Positions 1-5,496 of a stretch of DNA of 5,496 nt are shown here, in pieces. The position numbers and the translations under genes are program-made. The DNA is from Actinomycetes bacterium. GTDB lineage: Bacteria > Actinomycetota > Acidimicrobiia > Acidimicrobiales > Acidimicrobiaceae. The notes beneath the pieces were generated by a model, which made no database searches, was not told the DNA's origin, and was given only the letters and a program-made list of their open reading frames with translations. The DNA is taken from NCBI GenBank assembly GCA_021819025.1, contig JAKASN010000164.1, forward strand, positions 1 through 5,496. Reading direction: 5' to 3'. Positions within the stretch are counted from its first letter, which is position 1, and every line of letters starts with the position of its first letter.

Positions 1-59
1 GAGATTGCCGCCGCCAGAGTCAAACTTCAATTGCACCAACCCAAATCAAAATCCCGCCC

Positions 60-1604
60 CTACTCCCACTCAATGGTTGCGGGCGGCTTAGATGTTATGT
101 CATAAACCACCCTATTTACTCCAGGTACCTCGGCAACGACACGCGAGGAAATTCGCTCGAGAAGCTCATAGGGGAGTCTCGCCCAATCGGCGGTCATCGC
201 GTCAGATGACTCCACCGCTCGCAAGATAATGGGGTATGCGTAGGAGCGCTCGTCGCCCATAACCCCCACAGAGCGAATATCTGCCAATACCGCGAAGCTT
301 TGCCAGAGAGCCCGCTTATCCAAGTTCGCCCGGGAAACCTCTTCGGCGACGATCTTGTCGGCGGCGCGCACAATCTCAACCTTTTCTCGGCTCACTTCCC
401 CGACGATGCGCACCGCAAGTCCGGGCCCGGGAAAAGGCTGACGCCAGACAATTTCATCGGGCAGGCCGAGCTCTTCACCGATCGCCCGGACCTCGTCTTT
501 GAAAAGTTCGCGTAGTGGCTCCACCAAAGCGAAGTCCATGTCCTCAGGTAGTCCTCCGACATTGTGATGGGACTTTATCCGCGCCGCGGTTCCGGTTCCT
601 GACTCGATGACGTCGGGATAGAGCGTCCCTTGGACCAGGTATTTGGCGTCTTTGAACTCCGAAGCGGACGCTTCGAAGATGCGAATAAAGTTCTCCCCAA
701 TGATTTTGCGCTTTGCTTCTGGATCGGTAACTCCGGCAAGGCCATCGAAGAACCTCTTGCTGGCGTCAATGGAGCGCAGGTCGATTCCGAACTGCTCCGT
801 GAAGGTCCTCTCCACCGTCTCTGCTTCTCCAAAGCGCATCAGCCCGGTATCTACAAAGACGCAGTGGAGCTGGTCGCCGATTGCCCGGTGCACCAGGGCA
901 GCTGCCACGGAAGAATCTACGCCACCCGAAAGTGCACAGATGACGTCGGACTCTCCCACCTCGGCCTTGATCCTCTCGATAGCTTCTTCGATGATGGAGA
1001 AGTTCGTCCAACTTGGCTCAGCCCGAACGATCTTGCGCAAAAAGTTGTCGAAGAACTTCCAACCTTGGTCAGTGTGCTCGACCTCGGGGTGGAACTGCAC
1101 CGCGTAGATACCCCTCTGGGGATCTTCAAAAGCCGCACACGGAGCATCAGGAGTGGATGCCACGAGCGTGAAGCCCCGCGGCAGACGCGTTACCGCGTCA
1201 AAGTGGCTCATCCAAACTACAGAATCCTCCGTGACACCGTTGGCGATCTCCCCGGCATTCAAGATTCTGAGCTGCACTTTGCCATATTCACCCGATTCGC
1301 CACGGGAGACTTCGCCGCCAAGTTCGTCAGCAATCAGCTGTGCCCCATAACAAATTCCCAAGATAGGAATACCGAGTTCAAAGATCTTCGGGTCGATCCG
1401 AGGCGCTCCCGGCACGTTGACGCTCTTGGGTCCCCCCGAAAGAACGATTGCTTTAGGAGCAATGGCTCGAATCGCCTCAATTGAGATGCCATGGTGGACG
1501 ATCTCGGAATAGACGTGGTGCTCGCGGATACGTCGAGCTATCAACTGTGCGTACTGGGCCCCGAAGTCAAGAACCAGAACTCGTGAAGAACGCGCCGTGT
1601 ACAT
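60..1604 (-). CDS. guaA: GMP synthase (glutamine-hydrolysing)
   Basis: This cytosolic enzyme makes GMP from XMP, ATP and glutamine, the last step of de novo guanylate synthesis. The 514-residue protein is full length for the family. Residues ~8-195 are a class I glutamine amidotransferase domain with the nucleophile Cys85 in GICYGAQ and the partners His172 and Glu174 in FHPEVEH. Residues ~203-395 are the ATP-pyrophosphatase domain, with the P-loop SGGVDSS at 226-232, [12 protein letters not shown] near 324-335 and [10 protein letters not shown] at 344-353. The C-terminal dimerisation domain contains FPGPGLAVR (391-399) and ends in the typical [10 protein letters not shown]. The ATG at 1604 is supported by GAGG at 1611-1614, six bases upstream. 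It is divergent from the DUF2892 gene. The other guanylate-pathway gene, guaB3, lies about 1.5 kb away on the same strand but is separated by two opposing genes. No terminator hairpin is visible in the 59 bases left before the window edge. Confidence 0.98.
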   Translation of the reverse strand: MYTARSSRVLVLDFGAQYAQLIARRIREHHVYSEIVHHGISIEAIRAIAPKAIVLSGGPKSVNVPGAPRIDPKIFELGIPILGICYGAQLIADELGGEVSRGESGEYGKVQLRILNAGEIANGVTEDSVVWMSHFDAVTRLPRGFTLVASTPDAPCAAFEDPQRGIYAVQFHPEVEHTDQGWKFFDNFLRKIVRAEPSWTNFSIIEEAIERIKAEVGESDVICALSGGVDSSVAAALVHRAIGDQLHCVFVDTGLMRFGEAETVERTFTEQFGIDLRSIDASKRFFDGLAGVTDPEAKRKIIGENFIRIFEASASEFKDAKYLVQGTLYPDVIESGTGTAARIKSHHNVGGLPEDMDFALVEPLRELFKDEVRAIGEELGLPDEIVWRQPFPGPGLAVRIVGEVSREKVEIVRAADKIVAEEVSRANLDKRALWQSFAVLADIRSVGVMGDERSYAYPIILRAVESSDAMTADWARLPYELLERISSRVVAEVPGVNRVVYDITSKPPATIEWE

Positions 1605-1845
1605 CGGTTACCTCGCCTCGATGAGGAAAAACAAAAGTGATCCCTCGGGAATGCTTTGAAAGAGAACAGCCTACCGGCTCTCGCCTCGCCGATGTTCGAG
1701 GACCGATCAAACGGGCGACGGCCACTGCCTGTCGAAGTCTCTCGGGCCTGGTTCATCCACATCGGCAAAAACAATTTGTATCCTTTTTACTCGTCATACG
1801 TCTCAGGAGTATTAGAGCAAAGTTGAATTTCCAAAGGAGTAGATA
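1605..1845. other. divergent intergenic region between guaA and the DUF2892 gene
   Basis: This 241-base spacer separates two genes that are transcribed away from each other, so it should hold both promoters. On the plus side there is a fair promoter candidate near 1786-1815. On the guaA side I found the ribosome binding site but no convincing -35/-10 pair. A weak four-base-pair hairpin (AGCC/GGCT, 1668-1671 with 1676-1679) lies in the putative guaA leader. I saw no purine riboswitch core. The open frame across 1637-1846 has no protein-like features. Confidence 0.7.
1786..1815 (+). promoter_or_regulatory. possible promoter of the DUF2892 gene
   Basis: TTTACT (1786-1791) and TATTAG (1810-1815) are separated by 18 bases. 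They resemble a housekeeping -35/-10 pair and would start transcription about 25 bases before the ATG at 1846. The match is imperfect at both boxes, so this is a prediction from spacing and sequence only. Confidence 0.35.
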
Positions 1846-2076
1846 ATGAAGATCAATGAAGGAATAACTGACCGCTGGATTCGCGTGGTATTGGGTGTCG
1901 TTTTGGCAATTGTGGCATTTTCAGTGGGGATCTCGTCGGTGAGCGGAATAATTCTCGCAGTAGTCGCCGCCATCGCTCTCGTCACAGGTGCATCGGGCCG
2001 TTGCCCGCTCTATAAGTTGTTCAATGTGAACACTGTCAAGACCTCCGGTAATCGCCACCACCCCGTCGCGTCTTAG
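1846..2076 (+). CDS. small DUF2892 (YgaP-like) membrane protein
   Basis: This 76-residue protein has the features of the DUF2892 family. The N-terminal stretch INEGITDRWIRVVLG starts the first hydrophobic helix (~12-29), and a second helix follows (~33-50). After that comes the family's signature GRCPLYKLFNVNT (51-63), with a cysteine just after the membrane segment. Such proteins are two-helix inner-membrane proteins; in YgaP the domain follows a rhodanese domain, but here it stands alone. Its function in stand-alone form is not established. The start is well supported: AAAGGAG at 1833-1839 lies six bases before the ATG. The tail after residue 64 (TSGNRHHPVAS) is polar. The sigma-factor gene follows after 136 bases on the same strand and may be co-transcribed, as no clear T-tailed terminator lies between them. 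Confidence 0.85.
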   Translation: MKINEGITDRWIRVVLGVVLAIVAFSVGISSVSGIILAVVAAIALVTGASGRCPLYKLFNVNTVKTSGNRHHPVAS

Positions 2077-2112
2077 CCTTAAGGTCGAATAGCGCAAGCA
2101 CGCTTTGAATTG

Positions 2113-2209
2113 TCGAGTCCGATCCAATGTGTCGTCCGCCCAAAATGCCCATCAGGCAAGTTAGCCTGTCGGCGATGAAGGGTAAGGCGGGCAGTAGGAT
2201 CGGGCTCGA
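2113..2209 (+). promoter_or_regulatory. structured leader candidate upstream of the sigma-factor gene
   Basis: Arms 2113-2125 and 2197-2209 are inverted complements over 13 positions, with 12 Watson-Crick pairs and one G-U wobble in RNA (TCGAGTCCGATCC against GGATCGGGCTCGA). Nested inside are CCGCC/GGCGG (2136-2140 with 2186-2190) and the hairpin CAGGC-AAGTTA-GCCTG (2153-2168). The 3' arm ends three bases before the TTG start and covers the only weak ribosome-binding-like AGGA (2196-2199). This could be an RNA that controls sigma-factor translation, or a protein-binding palindrome. It has no T-run, so it is not a typical terminator. I did not recognise a known riboswitch family. Confidence 0.4.
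2153..2168 (+). repeat. short perfect hairpin inside the sigma-factor leader
   Basis: CAGGC and GCCTG form a five-base-pair stem with the six-base loop AAGTTA. Outside an internal loop, GCC (2147-2149) can pair with GGC (2171-2173). It is the apical element of the larger nested structure at 2113-2209. Confidence 0.45.
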
Positions 2210-2212
2210 TTC

Positions 2213-3049
2213 TTGCGTCAGCAAGAACTACATAAATACCAGGATATGAGTGGGGCTACGCTGAAGTTCGAACAGTTGGTTGAGGATCATAGCGCCGCTC
2301 TTTTTCGCTATGCGCGCTGGCTTGGAGCATCGTCGTCCGACGCCCAAGACATGGTGCAAGAAGTCTATCTACGTGCTTGGCAAAAGCATGATCAGCTCGA
2401 TGGGATCGTGGCGCCCCGAGCGTGGCTAAGGCAGATTCTCCATAACGCATTTATCGACAACGTGCGGGTTTCGCGCTTCGAACTTGACGTCCAAGACGTT
2501 GAATCACTCTGGCAGGACGAGGGCTACACCGTCGATCTAGAAGAGATTCTTAGCTCCAAGGAATCGGTCGAAGCAATCCGCGCAGCACTTTTTGACCTTC
2601 CTTTCGCTTATAGGAGCGTGGTCATCTTGCATGATCTAGAGGACTTTACCGTGGCACAAGTGGCAGCCGAACTGTCCATCTCGCTGGCCGCCGCCAAACA
2701 AAGGCTTCGCCGGGGACGAATGATGCTCATAACCGCGCTGTCGCGCCATCGTGGTGTGCATGAGGTTGAACCGGGCGGCATTGGATGCTGGGCGGCGCGT
2801 GAGATGATTTCGCCCTTCATCGATAATGAACTAAGCGAAGCTGAAAAATCGCAGGTTCAGTCACACCTCGACGCTTGCCCTACCTGTCCGGCACTCTTTG
2901 CATCGATAGTGAAGGTCAATGAGGTAATGTCGAGCAATCAGCGAGATCCCGACGAAAGTGTCGACCCCGCCCTGTCGCAAAAAGTGCAGTCCTACCTCGA
3001 CGAACACAAGGTGCGGTATTCTAACTCGCCGAGGCCGCCACAAAGTTAG
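2213..3049 (+). CDS. ECF-type sigma-70 family factor with fused C-terminal zinc-finger anti-sigma domain
   Basis: This is a transcription initiation factor of the extracytoplasmic-function class, 278 residues from the TTG. Region 2 spans ~20-90 (FEQLVEDHSAALFRYAR, then DAQDMVQEVYLRAW, then PRAWLRQILHNAFIDNVR). Region 4 spans ~118-175 (DLPFAYRSVVILHDLEDFT, then an HTH ending AAAKQRLRRGR). A linker leads to a second module at ~190-240 resembling zf-HC2/ZAS anti-sigma domains: Cys192, then FIDNELSEAE, then His218-x3-Cys222-x2-Cys225. All four likely zinc ligands are present. Such domains normally sit on a separate anti-sigma protein that holds the sigma factor inactive, often with redox sensitivity; here regulator and target appear to be one chain. 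There is no membrane helix. The start is uncertain: TTG at 2213 has AGGA 13 bases upstream, and ATG at 2246 has AGGA only one base upstream. Either start keeps region 2. It lies 136 bases after the DUF2892 gene and converges on guaB3. Confidence 0.92.
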   Translation: MRQQELHKYQDMSGATLKFEQLVEDHSAALFRYARWLGASSSDAQDMVQEVYLRAWQKHDQLDGIVAPRAWLRQILHNAFIDNVRVSRFELDVQDVESLWQDEGYTVDLEEILSSKESVEAIRAALFDLPFAYRSVVILHDLEDFTVAQVAAELSISLAAAKQRLRRGRMMLITALSRHRGVHEVEPGGIGCWAAREMISPFIDNELSEAEKSQVQSHLDACPTCPALFASIVKVNEVMSSNQRDPDESVDPALSQKVQSYLDEHKVRYSNSPRPPQS

Positions 3050-3056
3050 CTCCGCT

Positions 3057-3096
3057 AAAAAAGCGGGGCCGGAGAACCAAACTCTTCCCGCCCCGC
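3057..3096 (-). terminator. rho-independent terminator of guaB3
   Basis: Read on the minus strand, the stem GCGGGGC (3090-3096) pairs with GCCCCGC (3063-3069), seven GC-rich pairs plus a few inner pairs around the loop. It is directly followed by six T (3057-3062). It lies 20 bases past the guaB3 stop codon. The plus-strand reading, after the sigma gene, has the same hairpin but no T-run, so termination from that side would be weaker. Confidence 0.85.
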
Positions 3097-3116
3097 CGTA
3101 AAGTAACGCGATACCT

Positions 3117-4280
3117 CTAGTGGCCCATACCGACTCTCTGAGCCTGCTGGAGAGCCTTCCCCTCAGTTTGAAGGGCGGGGGCAACCATCACTTCCGCCTT
3201 CTGAAACTCTTTGATCGTCTCGTACCCACAGGTAGCCATCGAGGTACGAAGCGCCCCAAATAAATTCAGCCTGCCATCATTCTCACGAGCTGGTCCAACG
3301 AGTACTTCCTTGAGCGAGCCCCGCTGGGATACCGCAACTCGCGCCCCACGCGGAAGCGTGGGATGGAAGGTTGCCATTCCCCAGTGATAGCCCCTGCCAG
3401 GCGCCTCATATGCGGTTGCAAGTGGCGATCCGATCATCACCGCGTCAGCACCACAGGCGATAGCTTTTGCTACATCGCCGCCTTTGGACATCCCGCCATC
3501 GGCGATTACGTGAACATAAACCCCGGTCTCGTCCAAGTGCCTCATTCTTGCGCCGGCAGCATCGGCAATGGCCGTGGCTTGGGGTACCCCCAAACCAAGC
3601 ACTCCCCGGGTCGTGCAGGCATTTCCGGGGCCAACCCCCACCAAAACACCCACGGCACCGGTGCGCATCAGGTGCAGGGCCGCCTGATAGGAAGCGCAGC
3701 CACCCACGATAACGGGAACCTCAAACTCGCGGATGAACTTCTTGAGATTGAGTGGCTCGCCGGTCTTAGAAACGTGCTCCGCCGAGACTACCGTACCTTG
3801 AATCACCAAAATATCTAATTCACCATCGAGGGCGGCCTTTGCCAACTGCACGGTGCGCTGGGGGGTAAGAGATGCTGCGGTAACCACACCCGCAGCCTTG
3901 ATCTCTCGAATGCGCTCGGTCACAAGCTCAGGCTTGATCGGCTCAAGGTAGATCTCTTGCATACGCTCAGTCGCTTTTTCGGCAGGAAGATTGGCAATCT
4001 CAGCCAAAAAGGGCTCAGGGTCCTCATAACGCGTCCACAACCCCTCAAGGTTCAAAACACCCAAGCCGCCGAGCTTGCCGATCTCGATGGCGGTATGAGG
4101 GGAGACCACTCCGTCCATGGCCGATGCCAGCAAGGGTAAATCAAAACGGAACGCGTCGATCTCCCAGCTAATATCCACATCTTCTGGATCGCGTGTACGT
4201 CTCGAGGGCACAATCGCGATGTCGTCGAAACCGTAAGCTTGACGCCCTGACTTTCCTCTGCCAATCTCTATTTCTGCCAT
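3117..4280 (-). CDS. guaB3: GuaB3-family IMP dehydrogenase
   Basis: This 387-residue (beta/alpha)8-barrel protein of the IMP dehydrogenase/GMP reductase family matches the GuaB3 type (IMP dehydrogenase-related subfamily 2). IMP dehydrogenase oxidises IMP to XMP with NAD+, the rate-limiting step toward GMP. The N-terminus has the GuaB3-like IGRGKSGRQAYGFDDIAIVPSRRTR core. SAMDGVVSP (53-61) runs into the barrel with no room for the paired CBS domains of canonical IMPDH. The catalytic loop GPGNACTTRG (217-226) keeps Cys222, and ADGGMSKGGD (260-269) is the phosphate-binding region. The conserved tail is MVAPALQTEGKALQQAQ then GMGH. The canonical flap Arg-Tyr is not obvious, so activity is inferred. 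The ATG at 4280 has GGAGGG (4288-4293) seven bases upstream. A GMP reductase role is the main alternative. The gene lies downstream of two minus-strand genes with a likely promoter of its own, and it ends at a strong terminator. Confidence 0.93.
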   Translation of the reverse strand: MAEIEIGRGKSGRQAYGFDDIAIVPSRRTRDPEDVDISWEIDAFRFDLPLLASAMDGVVSPHTAIEIGKLGGLGVLNLEGLWTRYEDPEPFLAEIANLPAEKATERMQEIYLEPIKPELVTERIREIKAAGVVTAASLTPQRTVQLAKAALDGELDILVIQGTVVSAEHVSKTGEPLNLKKFIREFEVPVIVGGCASYQAALHLMRTGAVGVLVGVGPGNACTTRGVLGLGVPQATAIADAAGARMRHLDETGVYVHVIADGGMSKGGDVAKAIACGADAVMIGSPLATAYEAPGRGYHWGMATFHPTLPRGARVAVSQRGSLKEVLVGPARENDGRLNLFGALRTSMATCGYETIKEFQKAEVMVAPALQTEGKALQQAQRVGMGH

Positions 4281-4314
4281 TTAGATTCCCTCCAGGTTTC
4301 GAGAGGGGTGGCCC

Positions 4315-4342
4315 AAATTACCTGCGATGCGTTCCATATCAA
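4315..4342 (-). promoter_or_regulatory. possible guaB3 promoter
   Basis: On the minus strand TTGATA (4337-4342) and TAATTT (4315-4320) are spaced by 16 bases and would give a leader of about 28 bases before the guaB3 ATG. The 123-base gap after the preceding gene makes an independent promoter reasonable. The -10 match is only partial. Confidence 0.4.
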
Positions 4343-4403
4343 CAGTGTAACGACTCACCCCGAAATTGCATTTGTGTTAGCTGCCACAGCCACGGGCCAG
4401 CAA

Positions 4404-4808
4404 TCAAAGCCCGATGATGCGCAATACCCCACGAGCGACGGCTTGGCTCATCTCATAGAGCGCCGCGTCTCGGGCTTTGTCGACTTTGTCGAGCAGGCCA
4501 CCTTCGTCCTCACTATTGCTCAAAGCGTCGAGTGTTGAAGTTACCGTTTTCTGCGCGGTCTCGGTCACTTCGTAGCCAAGCGCGGTGAGGCGCTTGAAAA
4601 TCTCCGAAGAGGAAACCGGCTCGGGAGCTGCTTTTGCAATCAGTTCAATGGCCGCCTTTGCCAGATCCGTGGTGGCCGCAGTGGTCTTTCCCATAGCAGC
4701 TGCGATGTCGGTGGGCCGAGTCGCCATCTCGTCAGCGCTCTTAACCCAAGCTCTCATCTTACGAATCAACTCGTCGAGAGTCTCTGCTTCAAAAGTCACC
4801 GTCGCCAT
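4404..4808 (-). CDS. uncharacterised protein with a possible winged-helix-like C-terminal half
   Basis: I do not recognise this 134-residue protein. It starts with a short beta-like and helical segment (ATVTFEAETLDELIRKMRAW, 2-21). A lysine/alanine/threonine-rich helical stretch follows (~30-62). The second half (~64-120) is built like a small helix-turn-helix or winged-helix unit: SSSEIFKRLTALGYEV, then ETAQKTVTSTLDALSNSE, then a short wing-like GGLLDKVDKARDAALYEM. There is no signal peptide, membrane helix or cysteine. A longer frame reaches 4865, but the ATG at 4808 is preferred: it has GGGAG at 4814-4818 five bases upstream, and it avoids overlap with the Nudix gene. It follows that gene by 25 bases and is probably co-transcribed with it. 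A regulatory or DNA-binding role is only a guess from the fold-like pattern. Confidence 0.75.
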   Translation of the reverse strand: MATVTFEAETLDELIRKMRAWVKSADEMATRPTDIAAAMGKTTAATTDLAKAAIELIAKAAPEPVSSSEIFKRLTALGYEVTETAQKTVTSTLDALSNSEDEGGLLDKVDKARDAALYEMSQAVARGVLRIIGL

Positions 4809-4813
4809 ATTTT

Positions 4814-4818
4814 CTCCC
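4814..4818 (-). promoter_or_regulatory. ribosome binding site that sets the start of the 134-residue protein
   Basis: GGGAG on the minus strand lies five bases before the ATG at 4808. The alternative upstream ATGs at 4847 and 4865 would overlap the end of the Nudix gene (stop at 4834-4836), and the residues they add are arginine-rich and unlike the rest of the protein. Confidence 0.6.
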
Positions 4819-4833
4819 ACTTCTGCCAGATCT

Positions 4834-5496
4834 TCAGATTCGAGCATTCTGAGACGGAGTCGCAAGCCCTAGATATATGCGCCTTAGAACTTGGATCGTG
4901 ATATACGCCGTTGCGCCCCAAATCAAGTCTCCCTCCATGGCAAAAAAATGCATCTCTCGGGTCTCTGGACCCCGCGACCATGTCTCACGATGGTAAGTTC
5001 CAGGCGAAATCAGCTCAACCAATGGTACCTCGATGACCTCTTCAACCTCAGACTCTGCAGGATAGTACTTCGGTGCGGCAACTTCGGAAATACCCAAGAA
5101 TGCCGTCATAGAGATACCACTCGATGCGGTTGCCAATTCGGCAATTCGACCAACTACCTCTATGGAGTCGGGTTCTACGCCTATCTCCTCGTTGGTCTCT
5201 CGAATCGCAGCGTCCAAAGGAGTCTCACCTGGCTCCACTTTCCCTCCGGGAAATGCCATCTCGCCGGCGTGGGTCTTGAGTTGACCGGAGCGGCGAGTAA
5301 GAACTAGCGCCGGCGCATAGGTGACTCCCACTAGCAAAGCCAGCACCCCAGCGGGACGCTTCATATTTTGATCTGGCAAATTTCTCGAGATCCTCGGAGT
5401 TGAATCAGTAAATCCTTGAGCGCGCTCAAAGGCGCGAGCAATCTCAAAACGGTTCTCGGGCAAAACTTCCCCTAGCTCGTCGAGCCACGTCGGAGA
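4834..5496 (-). CDS. CoA-pyrophosphatase-type Nudix hydrolase, 5' end beyond the window
   Basis: This Nudix hydrolase resembles the NudL/NUDT7 group, which cleaves CoA and acyl-CoA to phosphopantetheine and 3',5'-ADP using Mg2+ or Mn2+. Numbered from the in-frame TTG at 5463, the group-specific stretch is LTRRSGQLKTHAG (55-67) leading to FPGG (71-74). The Nudix box is complete: Gly74-x5-Glu80-x7-Arg88-Glu89-x2-Glu92-Glu93-x-Gly95. The C-terminal part (YHRETWSRG, then DLIWGATAYIT) also fits NudL. The frame stays open to the window edge, and the added residues SPTWLDELGEVL look like the usual P-x-WL-x-x-L opening of actinobacterial homologues. The true start is therefore probably outside, though TTG at 5463 with AGGGGAA upstream is possible. 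Substrate choice cannot be proven from the sequence. The unrecognised gene follows 25 bases downstream. Confidence 0.9.
   Translation of the reverse strand, partial: SPTWLDELGEVLPENRFEIARAFERAQGFTDSTPRISRNLPDQNMKRPAGVLALLVGVTYAPALVLTRRSGQLKTHAGEMAFPGGKVEPGETPLDAAIRETNEEIGVEPDSIEVVGRIAELATASSGISMTAFLGISEVAAPKYYPAESEVEEVIEVPLVELISPGTYHRETWSRGPETREMHFFAMEGDLIWGATAYITIQVLRRIYLGLATPSQNARI

Noticed and set aside
1..36. Possible GTG start of a minus-strand gene running off the left edge (MQLKFDSGGGNL...)
   Set aside because: Only 12 codons are visible and there is no good ribosome binding site. It cannot be separated from chance with this little sequence.
630..1484. Plus-strand open frame of 284 codons antisense to guaA
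   Set aside because: The minus strand here encodes a complete GuaA with every active-site motif. The antisense translation shows no recognisable domain and is explained by the codon bias of guaA.
1637..1846. Plus-strand frame whose stop overlaps the DUF2892 start (TAATG)
   Set aside because: The overlap suggested translational coupling, but the GTG start lacks a ribosome binding site, the protein is arginine-rich without family features, and the DUF2892 gene has its own strong ribosome binding site.
2105..2133. TTGAAT followed by TGTGTC as a promoter for the sigma-factor gene
   Set aside because: The -10 part is poor and it overlaps the inverted repeat. No ECF-type -35/-10 pair was convincing either.
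2861..3184. Minus-strand open frame of 107 codons across the sigma 3' end and the terminator
   Set aside because: It runs through the guaB3 terminator hairpin and overlaps the guaB3 end in another frame, and its protein has no family features.
4834..4865. Longer version of the 134-residue protein starting at 4865
   Set aside because: It would overlap the Nudix gene end and adds an arginine-rich lead (MRLRLRM...). The ATG at 4808 has the better-placed GGGAG.

Overview
This window of moderate GC content reads like part of a Gram-positive, high-GC-lineage chromosome. The protein styles (an actinobacterial-type GuaA, a CBS-free GuaB3, a CoA-type Nudix hydrolase, and an ECF sigma factor carrying a zinc-finger anti-sigma module) suggest Actinomycetota, perhaps a deep-branching class such as Acidimicrobiia. 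That placement is inferred from remembered protein resemblance, not from a search.

Layout: the right half (4404-5496) holds, on the minus strand, a CoA-pyrophosphatase-type Nudix hydrolase cut by the window edge. After 25 bases it is followed by an unrecognised 134-residue protein. Next, after 123 bases with its own likely promoter, comes guaB3, an IMP-dehydrogenase-family gene that ends at a strong T-tailed terminator at about 3057-3096. The middle (1846-3049) holds two plus-strand genes: a small two-helix membrane protein of the DUF2892/YgaP-like family, and a sigma factor whose C-terminus is a ZAS-like zinc finger. The left part (60-1604) is a complete minus-strand guaA (GMP synthase), divergent from the DUF2892 gene across a 241-base spacer.

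Together guaB3 and guaA cover the two steps IMP to XMP to GMP, if this GuaB3 is an active dehydrogenase; its catalytic cysteine loop is intact. The membrane protein and sigma factor sit in between on the opposite strand and look like a separate regulatory unit. The most interesting points are the sigma/anti-sigma fusion and an extended inverted repeat just upstream of it (2113-2125 with 2197-2209), which could fold the leader RNA and occlude the start region. No mobile elements, CRISPR arrays, tRNAs or rRNAs were seen.
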